NCBI RefSeq assembly: GCF_000521465.1
Contig: NZ_BAVR01000030.1
Span: forward strand, 1-43,812
Reading direction: 5' to 3'
Origin: Acetivibrio straminisolvens JCM 21531
GTDB lineage: Bacteria > Bacillota > Clostridia > Acetivibrionales > Acetivibrionaceae
DNA length: 43,812 nucleotides
The translations under genes were made by a program, and so were the position numbers. The notes beneath the pieces were generated by a model, which ran no database searches, had not been told where the DNA came from, and was given only the letters and a program-made list of their open reading frames with translations. This document shows, one piece after another, positions 28,735 through 37,280 of this stretch (positions are counted from its first letter, which is position 1; each line of letters starts with the position of its first letter).

Positions 28735-28875
28735 TTACTTTTTTTCGCAGCTTTGGTTTGCTACGGTGCAGGAAGTCTTGCAAGCTGACTGACAGGAAGT
28801 CTGACATTCGCCGCATCCACCTTTTTTCAAGCCATCTTTTAATGTTGATCCGTTTAAAACCTTAATATGCTTCAT
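28735..28875 (-). CDS. cteA: SCIFF ranthipeptide precursor (CteA)
   Basis: The product is 46 residues with exactly six cysteines (C21, C24, C28, C32, C36, C43) in its C-terminal half. This is the 'six cysteines in forty-five residues' family that is nearly universal in Clostridia. The leader starts MKHIKVLNGSTLKDGLKK. The modification reported for CteA joins Cys32 and Thr37, and both residues are present. ATG 28875 has GGGGGAAAG seven bases upstream. The biological role of SCIFF peptides is still unsettled. Confidence 0.95.
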   Translation of the reverse strand: MKHIKVLNGSTLKDGLKKGGCGECQTSCQSACKTSCTVANQSCEKK

Positions 28876-28909
28876 TTGCTTTCCCCCTATAGTGAAATTT
28901 ACACGTTGT

Positions 28910-28918
28910 ATTATAACA
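28910..28918 (-). promoter_or_regulatory. Extended -10 promoter of cteA
   Basis: The minus strand carries TGTTATAAT (TGn plus a perfect -10 hexamer), about 35 bp before the cteA start. The -35 region (TTTTCA at 17 bp) is weak, as expected for an extended -10 promoter. Confidence 0.6.
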
Positions 28919-28967
28919 CAAATTGCTAGTGTTGAAAAGAACAATGTATAAAACAAATAATCTTTTT

Positions 28968-29876
28968 CTACATCTTTAACTTTTTCAAAAGTTCTTTAAA
29001 ATACATAGGAATCGGCGACTCAAATTCCATATACTCTCCTTTTACGGGGTGGACAAATCCAAGCTTTTTTGCATGAAGTGCCTGTCCGTTTACATTATAT
29101 ACATCATTTTTCCTTCCATAGACAGTATCACCGATAATGGGATAGCCAATATAGGACATATGCACACGTATCTGATGAGTCCTTCCCGTTTCTAAAGTAA
29201 CTTCAATATAAGTGGCATCTTTAAATCTCTCAAGCACTTTAAAACGGGTCACAGCCCGCCTGCCGTTCTTGGTATTCACAGCCATCTTTTTTCTGTCAAC
29301 GGGATGTCTTCCAATGGGAGCGTCAATTTTCCCCTGCTCCTCGCGGATTATGCCATGGACCAGCGCAACGTATACTCTTTCAATATCGTGGTCTTTAAGC
29401 CTTCTGGATAGTCCCTCATGAGCAGCATTACTTTTTGCAACTACCAGCACCCCGGAAGTATCCTTATCAATCCTGTGAACGATACCCGGCCTTATAATGC
29501 CGTTTATGTCGGAAAGATTGTCACCGCAATGATTCAAAAGAGCATTTACCAAAGTACCGGAATAGTTTCCCGCCGCAGGATGCACCACCATACCCTTTGG
29601 CTTGTCCACCACTATAATGTGCTCATCCTCATATAATATGGGCACACTAATGTCTTCTGCCACTACATCAAGAACTTGCGGCTCCGGTATTTTTGCCAGT
29701 ATCTCGTCCATGGGCTTTACCTTGTAGTTTGATTTTACTGGTTTTCCGTTTACAAGTATCATCTCATCGCTTATAAGCTTTTGAATATATGACCTGGAAT
29801 AATCTTTGAGCTTTCCGCAAAGCCACGCATCAATCCTTATTCCGTTGTCATTTGAAACAAATGCAATTTCCTCCAT
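28968..29876 (-). CDS. rluD: RluD-family 23S rRNA pseudouridine synthase
   Basis: The product is about 302 residues: an S4 RNA-binding domain (about 14-60), then the RluA/RluD catalytic domain with HRIDKDTSG, where D137 is the nucleophile, followed by RRAVTRF and GRTHQIRVHM. It isomerises uridines in large-subunit rRNA. The Bacillus equivalent is YlyB, and like it this gene sits directly downstream of lspA. ATG 29876 has GGAG at five bases; the upstream in-frame TTG is less likely. Confidence 0.93.
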   Translation of the reverse strand: MEEIAFVSNDNGIRIDAWLCGKLKDYSRSYIQKLISDEMILVNGKPVKSNYKVKPMDEILAKIPEPQVLDVVAEDISVPILYEDEHIIVVDKPKGMVVHPAAGNYSGTLVNALLNHCGDNLSDINGIIRPGIVHRIDKDTSGVLVVAKSNAAHEGLSRRLKDHDIERVYVALVHGIIREEQGKIDAPIGRHPVDRKKMAVNTKNGRRAVTRFKVLERFKDATYIEVTLETGRTHQIRVHMSYIGYPIIGDTVYGRKNDVYNVNGQALHAKKLGFVHPVKGEYMEFESPIPMYFKELLKKLKM

Positions 29877-29930
29877 AACCTCTCCATGCCCTAATTTATG
29901 CAATATATCTTAAATCCTTATTTAATAATA

Positions 29931-30386
29931 TTATTCCTTATGTTCCTTATATATAAACAAAGTATAATAGGCCAGCAATATGGTTCCCACTACCACAAAG
30001 GTATCCGCAGCATTAAATACGGGAAAATGGTAACTGCCGAATTGAAAATCAAGAAAATCCACAACCCCTTCGGGCCTAAATATCCTGTCGATGAGGTTTC
30101 CCAATGCTCCTCCGAGAATCATGCTTAGGGAAAACCTGTAAAACTTGTTGCGGTTTTTAAAAATAAAGTATGCCAATAATGCCGAAAGAGCTATTGTAAC
30201 GGGAACAAGTATATACCTTCCGTTCTGCATGATGCCCCAGGCAGCACCGGTATTTCTCCAATGAGTAAGATAAAAAAAGTTGTTGATTACACTTATTTTG
30301 TCTCCAAACTCAATATTGCTGATTACAATATACTTTGTCAATTGGTCAATGGCTACAAAACCAGCTATCAATATTAAAAACAACAT
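29931..30386 (-). CDS. lspA: Lipoprotein signal peptidase (signal peptidase II)
   Basis: This aspartic membrane protease removes signal peptides from prolipoproteins. The product has 151 residues with four membrane helices. The catalytic aspartates are D110 in GVVDFLDF and D128 in FNAADTF, and NTGAAWG and GNLIDR are also conserved. The lspA-rluD order is standard in Firmicutes. The neighbouring lipoprotein gene upstream would be a substrate. Confidence 0.97.
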   Translation of the reverse strand: MLFLILIAGFVAIDQLTKYIVISNIEFGDKISVINNFFYLTHWRNTGAAWGIMQNGRYILVPVTIALSALLAYFIFKNRNKFYRFSLSMILGGALGNLIDRIFRPEGVVDFLDFQFGSYHFPVFNAADTFVVVGTILLAYYTLFIYKEHKE

Positions 30387-30472
30387 ACAAGCCCAGCCTT
30401 CCTCATAGATTTGTCAGTAAAATTATATACGCTTTCCATCATGATGTAAAGTTTAATTGAATATATCTTATC

Positions 30473-32139
30473 TCATTCAACAGGTATATACCACTTGGTA
30501 AAATCATAATATCTGCCCCATACGCTGGGATTTAGCTCGCCTCTTAATCTTTTGTTGTAAATAACCGCTTCATTATAGAAGTATAACCCCAGATAAGGCA
30601 AGTCCTGATTTATTATTTCTTTCATGTTAATAAAATAGGCTTTTTTCATTGACGGATCCTTTTCCTTTAAAATCAAGGACAAATACCTGTCAACCTGTTC
30701 ATTGCTATATCCTGATATATTAAGACCCGTTCCGATTTCTGCAGATGAATACAGGAAAGATATATCCGGTACCGATGTTACGGTACATCCGATAAACACC
30801 ATGTCAAATTTGCCGGTTTGTACCTTCCCAAGCTCCTCATCCCATCTGACCTTTTTGATTTCTATTCCTATTCCCGCTTCTTTGAGCTGCTCTTTTATCT
30901 TTTCCGCCACAGCCAGCCGGATCTCATTGTCATCATTCACCATCAACTCCAATGAGAGAGGGGTGTTTACGCCGTTAATCCTCTTGTAATAAATGCCGTT
31001 GTTATCCTTCCACCCGCTGTCAACGAGTATCTGTTTTGCCTTCTCCACATCCCTCTCGTACGATACAACGTTGGTATCGTTGAGCCATGTATCGGGAATA
31101 ACAGGCAAATCCGACGCCACAGCCTCTCCGGGCATAATACTGCTTATAATTTGTCCTCGGTCAACAGCATATGCTATAGCCGTTCTTACTTCCTTTTCCT
31201 TTAGTATTTTGTTCGAGAGATTAAACGCAATAAACTCAAATTGATTACTCACATGTTTTTTCAAAACTATATCCGTTCTTCCGCTATAACCTATCCAATT
31301 GGTTCTGTCTGCAGTAATAACATCTACTTCCTGAGACTGAAAAGCATTCATTACAGATTGATTCTTACCGTATATTTTTATATTGACCTCTTCGATATAG
31401 GGAAGGCCAATACTGTTTTCGTCCCCACCACCTTTGTTCCACCAGCTTTCATTGCTTGTAAGCCTGACATACTCACTTTTTTTGTATTCCGCAAATTTAT
31501 ACGGTCCGGTACCTATCGGACTGTTATTTTTCGGAGTTGTCAAAATATCTTCCCCAAGAAAATAATGCTTTGGGATTATGGGAAAAGTCATTAGTTCGGG
31601 AGTGAAAGAATTGGGACTTTTCAAAAGCACCTTAAACGTCGTGCTGTCTTGCGCCAGAAAGCTTTCGACATTTTCGAAGCATGTCTTGTACGGACTGTTC
31701 ACACCCGCATTCATTATAGTACTCGCCGTAAATTCCACGTCTTCTGCCGAAAACGGTATGCCGTCATGCCAATAAACATTTTCCTTCAAGTAAAATGTCC
31801 ATATCATCCATCGTCGGATCCTTCCCAACTCTCGGCAAGAAGAGGCACAGCCTTCTGATTCCCATCCAACCTCACAAGGCTTTCAAACACAAAACAGGAA
31901 TACTCCTTCACATAGGCATTGGCAGTCAATATGGGATTTAAGGTATCGGGCTCGGTGGAAAACAGATTCAAAACACCGTTCTTTACAGGCCCTGTATCCA
32001 GTACGTCATCCATACCGCCATTTAGAAAATCGTAATCTTTGTTTTCTTCTTCCAACAAACTGCTTAAATCGATATTGCAAGCTGAAAAAACAGTGCTAAT
32101 AATCATCAGCACAGTAAGCAAAAACACTCTTTTTTTCAA
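30473..32139 (-). CDS. Oligopeptide/dipeptide ABC transporter substrate-binding lipoprotein, one apparent frameshift
   Basis: The restored product is about 555 residues, family 5 extracellular solute-binding protein (OppA/DppA type). A signal peptide ends in the lipobox VFSAC. The chosen TTG start (32139) lies eight bases after GGGAGAG and places the signal peptide correctly. The mature part shows NGVLNLFSTEPDTLNPIL, VYWHDGIPFSAEDV and IGTGPYKF. The frame breaks at 31806, and TT instead of T gives SDDGLIWTFYLKEN. No permease or ATPase genes are adjacent, so it is an orphan binding protein. Confidence 0.9.
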
Positions 32140-32229
32140 AGCGTATCTCTCCCTGATTGTATTCTTCGTATATTTAACTTCTCCAGGACTTTTCCTTTGC
32201 AATTTCATTTATCTAATTATCTTTACACA

Positions 32230-33068
32230 CTATCCGTTTATCTTCATAATCCCGACCATCGTCCCCGTTTTGCCATTATCCCCTCTGTGGGAAAAGAATA
32301 AATCCTTATTGCATTTGGTACATATACCGCTCAATACAATATTCTCCTCTTTTACTCCTTCCTCTATAAGAGTCCTCTTAATTATTGACGGAAGGTCAAA
32401 ATGCCACTTTTGGTCTTTTCTTTCACAAAACTCTACGCTCCAGTCAATTTTCGCCTTAAACTCATCATACACATCATCGCCTACTTCAAAGCAGCACTTG
32501 CCGATGGAAGGCCCGATTGCGGCAACAATATTTTGAGGCTCACATAAAAAATTCTCTTTCATTTTCCTTACCGCCTCCTTCGATATTTTCATCGCTGTGC
32601 CGCGCCATCCGGAATGGGCAATTGAAATAACCGTCTTTTCAGGGTCAAAAAGAAAAACCGGAACACAATCGGCATAAAACGTAACCAGAGTAACCTCTTT
32701 TGAGCCGGTAACAAGACCGTCATAGCCTATAATATCGCTTTCCCTTTTTATACCTTTTCCCCTGTCTTCTTCCGTCACCACACGAATTCTGTTTTGATGC
32801 ACCTGATTGGAAAATACCATACTGTCAATGTCAATATTCAAGCATCGGCCACTCTTCTGTAATTCTCCTCAACATTTCTTCTATCGTCAGTTTTGTTGAA
32901 CGCCATATTCAAAGAATCATACTCACCCTTGCTCACTCCGCCCCGCCGTGTGGTAAAGCAGTGGGTGATAATGTTTTCATATTTTAGCAAGTTGTTAAAC
33001 TGAATAAACTCAACATGATTCTTCGTTTTGTACGTAATATTCTTGTTTGATGCAAATCTGCTGTCCAA
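32230..33068 (-). CDS. pgeF: Peptidoglycan editing factor / polyphenol oxidase-like protein (YfiH family), one apparent frameshift
   Basis: The restored protein is about 279 residues of the DUF152/multicopper-polyphenol-oxidase (laccase-like) family. The metal ligands are visible: His in NQVHQ, Cys in YADCVPV and His in HSGWRGT. Reported activities include a purine nucleoside phosphorylase/deaminase activity and a role in avoiding L-Ser in peptidoglycan precursors. The frame breaks at 32840-32841; TTT instead of TT gives ADALNIDIDSMVFSNQVH. I favour TTG 33068, eight bases after GGAGG, over the upstream TTG 33092. Confidence 0.88.
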
Positions 33069-33092
33069 AACCGGTATCCTCCATCTAAGCAA

Positions 33093-33319
33093 ATTTGTTT
33101 CATACCTTTAATATATATATGAATATATATGAATAATAACATACATTATTCCTCTAAACAACATATCAATTTATAAATTGCGCATAAGAATAACTTCCCG
33201 AAAACCTTGAGATATCACAGCAAAAGCCTGTGAACCGACCGCAACGCAGCCACAAAACCCTTATATTACCAATTGACAATAAACAAAGGCATTTTTTAAT
33301 ACGAAGTTTAAGTCAATGC
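33093..33319. other. Intergenic region between pgeF and the xynY 3' region
   Basis: This stretch holds no supported gene. It includes an AT microsatellite (ATATATATGAA units, about 33110-33136) just upstream of pgeF. A short coding-like segment on the minus strand (about 33188-33268, GSQAFAVISQGFREV in one frame) has no start codon or ribosome binding site and ends in a TAA. It may be a remnant, but I do not recognise it. Confidence 0.4.
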
Positions 33320-33380
33320 AATAAAAGCTCGGGACATCGAGTCCCTTCGCTTTTGCCTCTTTCATTTCATTCCAAGAGGC
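33320..33380 (-). repeat. Copy 3 of the 61-bp two-hairpin repeat
   Basis: This copy is nearly identical to the one at 369-429 but on the minus strand. The hairpin arms GCCTCTT/AAGAGGC and GGGAC/GTCCC (with flanking AAAAGC/GCTTTT) are intact. It begins about seven bases beyond the U-tract of the xynY terminator and is in the same orientation as xynY. Confidence 0.82.
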
Positions 33381-33386
33381 CAACTA

Positions 33387-33425
33387 TAAAAAGACTGCAC
33401 TTTAGGTTTTATCCTAGTTGTGCAG
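33387..33425 (-). terminator. Terminator of xynY
   Basis: On the minus strand CTGCAC...TAGG pairs with CCTA...GTGCAG around a six-base loop, and TCTTTTTAT follows. It lies about 107 bp after the xynY stop codon. Confidence 0.85.
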
Positions 33426-33531
33426 CCTTTACATTTCTAACTGTATTTCCCTTTACTGACGTTTTCAATTGCCTGAGCACTACTTAAAATGTTTGCTCAT
33501 AATTCCGTAGTAAACAGGCATTCACGTATTA

Positions 33532-36500
33532 TTACTCATGGAAGAAATATGGAAGAGCATCATAAATATAGTGTCTTACATATCCCCACCAGTGGGTAAG
33601 ACCCGGAGCTACAAGGAAGTAGAAATTACCCTTGGAAAAATCTGAAGTATATACAAATTGCGGCTTCGTTTTCATAGCTTCAATTTGAGGTACCATATTA
33701 GCATATGCAATATCCTCGGAGCCTGTGGCCGCAAGTACAAAGTACTCCCTGTTTGAAAGTCCGAAATTATTAATTGATGCAACAAGGGCATTAGCTTTTT
33801 CCTGACCGGAATTTCCAGCCCAGTAGTCTCCGCTGAGAGGCATAAAATATGCAACGTAATCAAGGCAATTAGCCATTACCGTCCATGTTGTCAATCCTCC
33901 CATTGAGAATCCTCCAAAGGCTCTGTGCATTCTGGAAGCTTTAATTCCCTCAGGTGTTGTTGACTCTGCATAAGTAGAGTACTTGCCTTCTACAAAAGGA
34001 ATTACATTTGCTCTGAATTCCTGATAAAAATTCTGGGCTGTGCAGTTTCCTCCATTGAAGGTTGGTGTTACCACTATCAAAGGCTCAAGCTCATCGTTCA
34101 TAATCATGTGGTCAAGGATATTTTGCAATTTAACGTCATTGCTGAAAATTGTATTTTCATTTTCTCCACCGCCATGCATTAGGTAGAAAATGTTATATTT
34201 CTTGTTGGAGTCATAGCCGTACGGAAGATATACATTTAAACTCTTGGTTCCGTTTATACCGGTGTAAGTTTCTTTAACAATTCTCCCTGCCTGAGAACAC
34301 GTATTCAGATAATTATCGGGAGCGGCCCTGTATTGCAGGGCCGCATCATAGTTAAAAGGAGTTTTATTTTCATCAGGCTGTTGAGAGACTTCCTTATAAG
34401 GCAACTTATCAATCATTTTCAAGAGATAGCGTGAAAGAATTGTGATGTCAGTGCTGTTTACTTTTCCATTCTGGTCAACGTCAGCTGCAAGCTGGGATTG
34501 CTCGCTGAGAGTTATTAACTTCAGTACGCCTCTCCTTAACATTGTCAAGTCGGTAGAGTTAATAGAACCGTCCAAGTTTACGTCTCCAGCTTTAACTTTA
34601 GGTTCCACAGGTCCATCAATTACAGTTCCGGCAATAGCTCCGATTGCTTCATCTATATAGAAGTTGATAGTATCGTCTGCTGTTTCCACATAGACATACA
34701 TATCAGTTGCATCAGCAGGAATTCTGTATTCAGGGTTGTACAAGTGAACCCATTGGTTTGGAAGTGCATCCTTCATATCAATAGTATCATATCTGGCTTC
34801 ACCGTTTGCATCCACATACTGCAGTTTCATGCAGAATGTTGTTGAGGTAGCACCTTCAATAAACATTGCAACAGAACTGAAACAATATTTATTTCCGGGC
34901 ACAAATGTTCTTGGGTTTAATGCACGCTGCGCTCCGTTCCATGCAGCTGTACGATCCCTTATTAAAAGGGACTCCGAGCCTTTATATGCTGTTCTGCCGC
35001 TTGTCAGAACTTCTGCAGGTCCCCTACCGGTCCATTGTCCTACACTGCCTTCGAAGGTATCATGATAATAATATCCGTTTTCATCCGGCTCCTCCGGATT
35101 ACCTCCTCCGCCGCCAACAGGATTGTCGCCATCGCCCCATTCGGACTGTGGAATAATGGATGCCACCGAATTGTATGCCGGCTTTGGTTGATTGTTTCTG
35201 TCAAACAAAAGAGGTGCATTTTCAGAACCGATCCACGTATTGGCATCATTCGGTCCCCATACACAAACAGCTGTAACCTTTCCTTTGTTGGAGGTTTTGT
35301 TTATATCAACAGCTGCCTGGAAAACAGCTTTGTATTTGTCAGCCTGCTGCTGTAAGCTAAATTTACCGTTTTCAGTGCTAATATCAAGCTCGGTAATCTG
35401 GACATCACAACCGATATTTATATATTTCTGCAAAGCTGCTTTATAATTTTGAATACCTGAAAATCCATTCATATCCGAATTGATATGGGATTGCATTCCC
35501 ACACCGTCAAGCAAGCCCTTGTTGTATAAAGATGTACATATTGAAGCAATACAGTCTCTCTTATGATCCCAATATTCGTTGTAATCGTTGTAGTAAAGTT
35601 TACAATTTGCCGGAGCATATTTTCTTGCATATGTAAATGCCTTCTCAATAAACTTGTTGTCTCCGTAAATTTGAACCCATGGAGATCTACCGTTTCCGTA
35701 TCCAGGTTCTCTCGCCCCGCCATAATTTCTGGTCCTGTTTGAATCATCACTTACTGCCTCGTTTACAACGTCATAAGCATAAAGATTTAATGAAGGATAC
35801 TGTCTTTGTATTTCGGCAAACATATTTTTTATGTAGCTTTCCATACGTTGATCCATAACTGATGCGGATACCCAATTGCCGTTGTCCTGGAAATTGTCTT
35901 TGAAAAACCATTGCGGTGTTTGACTGTGCCATACAAATGCATGACCTCTTACAGCTATATTATTTCTTGCACAGAAGTTTAATATACTTGCCGCACGGTT
36001 TAGAGATACTCTGATATTTGTATTGGTTGAACCTGACTGAACCAGTGTGGCATCAGGCTTCATTTCATTCTCACAGGTGATACTGTTAAACTCTCTTATA
36101 ATCATTGCCGTTATTGATGAATTGTTTACTGTTCCTGAGTTAAGTACCGAACCTACTCTGAAATAGTTTGCATATATATCCTTTAATACACGATTACCTG
36201 CTGCAGATACTGTATTTTCTCCGATTGCTCTTTTTTCAGTTATAGTTACATCATCAAAAATGAAATCTGAAGTGCTGTCGGTTGTAATAGACAAAGTAAT
36301 ATCCAAAGCAGTTTCAGGTGCCTTATATTTTGTTGAAATCTCAACCCATTCTCCTCCGGCAACTTCTTTGGCTGCAATTACTTCCGATTTACGTTCTTCT
36401 GTTTCTGCATCAAGGTAAGACAATGAAAGTTTGAAGTTTTCAATGCCAGTCCCGCTGTGCTTTACAAAAACGCTGTAATTATATTCCTTACCGCCATCAA

Positions 36501-36771
36501 CATAAAAACCTTTTTGGGAATAGGCACCGTCATCTTTAGATGAACGATTTGATACCATCATACCTCTTGTATCATTATTTCCCTGGTTTTCCACTGCCGT
36601 TAAAACAGTATCAACTCCTATATTGCACCATCCGTCATAGTTAATCTCGAAGTCGTCATAAACCACTTCAAAATCAGCATAGATTTTGCCTATGTTTAAG
36701 GGCAATACGGAAAACACTCCAATCAGTACTACAAGAGCTGTCATCTTTGCCAGAAATCTCTTGATTTTCAT
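33532..36771 (-). CDS. xynY: Cellulosomal endo-xylanase/feruloyl esterase (CBM22-GH10-CBM22-dockerin-CE1)
   Basis: The secreted 1079-residue enzyme cuts xylan and releases ferulic acid. The signal peptide ends about A32 (IYA). CBM22 spans about 35-185. GH10 spans about 195-540, with acid/base E338 (DVVNEAV) and nucleophile E461 (QITELDIS). A Gly-rich linker (about 550-565) leads to the second CBM22 (about 567-715). The type I dockerin (about 728-792) has two Ca-binding repeats, each with an NSTD motif. The CE1 esterase (about 805-1079) has triad S956 (GGFSMGG), D1020 and H1060. These numbers are two higher than the published S954 of the C. thermocellum XynY esterase, so this allele carries about two extra residues. 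The dockerin is internal, which is unusual. The frame is intact. Confidence 0.97.
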   Translation of the reverse strand: MKIKRFLAKMTALVVLIGVFSVLPLNIGKIYADFEVVYDDFEINYDGWCNIGVDTVLTAVENQGNNDTRGMMVSNRSSKDDGAYSQKGFYVDGGKEYNYSVFVKHSGTGIENFKLSLSYLDAETEERKSEVIAAKEVAGGEWVEISTKYKAPETALDITLSITTDSTSDFIFDDVTITEKRAIGENTVSAAGNRVLKDIYANYFRVGSVLNSGTVNNSSITAMIIREFNSITCENEMKPDATLVQSGSTNTNIRVSLNRAASILNFCARNNIAVRGHAFVWHSQTPQWFFKDNFQDNGNWVSASVMDQRMESYIKNMFAEIQRQYPSLNLYAYDVVNEAVSDDSNRTRNYGGAREPGYGNGRSPWVQIYGDNKFIEKAFTYARKYAPANCKLYYNDYNEYWDHKRDCIASICTSLYNKGLLDGVGMQSHINSDMNGFSGIQNYKAALQKYINIGCDVQITELDISTENGKFSLQQQADKYKAVFQAAVDINKTSNKGKVTAVCVWGPNDANTWIGSENAPLLFDRNNQPKPAYNSVASIIPQSEWGDGDNPVGGGGGNPEEPDENGYYYHDTFEGSVGQWTGRGPAEVLTSGRTAYKGSESLLIRDRTAAWNGAQRALNPRTFVPGNKYCFSSVAMFIEGATSTTFCMKLQYVDANGEARYDTIDMKDALPNQWVHLYNPEYRIPADATDMYVYVETADDTINFYIDEAIGAIAGTVIDGPVEPKVKAGDVNLDGSINSTDLTMLRRGVLKLITLSEQSQLAADVDQNGKVNSTDITILSRYLLKMIDKLPYKEVSQQPDENKTPFNYDAALQYRAAPDNYLNTCSQAGRIVKETYTGINGTKSLNVYLPYGYDSNKKYNIFYLMHGGGENENTIFSNDVKLQNILDHMIMNDELEPLIVVTPTFNGGNCTAQNFYQEFRANVIPFVEGKYSTYAESTTPEGIKASRMHRAFGGFSMGGLTTWTVMANCLDYVAYFMPLSGDYWAGNSGQEKANALVASINNFGLSNREYFVLAATGSEDIAYANMVPQIEAMKTKPQFVYTSDFSKGNFYFLVAPGLTHWWGYVRHYIYDALPYFFHE

Positions 36772-37280
36772 AAGATACCTCCTTTTAAATCTTTTAAAAA
36801 ACTATAAATAATGTTGTTAGGGAAAATATAATATTGCTTTGGAAAATTCAACAAAATATACCCTTAATTCATCCCCCCTTTTTATTAAAACACAATTAAT
36901 TCTTTTTGAGAATATGTAATTTTGCAGACTGAAATTGCTTAATCTCACCCCCTACTTATACTTAATTCAACATAGAAAGTTACGAATTCTGAGATAAAGC
37001 ATGTTTCTACGACTTATTGCCCCAAATTTCCCCTTTGCGTTATTTATTCGTAAGACATGCATTTTTTCAGTTGGGATTTTAAATGCAATTTCAATTTTTT
37101 TTACTCAAAAGTTCAATTTCTAAAACAGAATCCGGCGAAAAACCTCAAAAGCATTATAAATCAATACATAATATAATAATTGCCATATAATACTTAGATA
37201 TGGTAGAATAAGTGCAAAGTTCTATAGAATTTGATTGTTGGCCAGTGTTAATAATACGTTTAAAAAGGGGGCGAATTTCA
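36772..37280. other. Regulatory region upstream of xynY and the DUF2339 operon
   Basis: This 509-bp divergent region contains no gene I can support. AAAGGAGGT precedes xynY. About 60-70 bp upstream of xynY a TTGTTG-like and TATTAT-like pair could be a weak SigA promoter. Near 37047-37075 the minus strand has CCCAAC ... CGAATA, loosely resembling promoters read by the biomass-sensing SigI factors of this species; this is speculative. On the right, the GGGGGCG site for the DUF2339 gene starts near 37266. Confidence 0.4.

Noticed and set aside
33107..33140. AT-rich ATATATATGAA tandem as a regulatory repeat
   Set aside because: Two or three imperfect units of a low-complexity motif are expected by chance in such AT-rich DNA.
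33188..33268. Coding-like fragment on the minus strand between pgeF and xynY
   Set aside because: It reads as a plausible peptide of about 27 residues ending in TAA, but has no start codon, no ribosome binding site and no recognisable family. Too short to call a pseudogene.
35040..35750. Additional minus-strand and plus-strand ORFs inside xynY
   Set aside because: They are alternative frames of an intact, fully recognisable 1079-residue enzyme and have no independent start signals.
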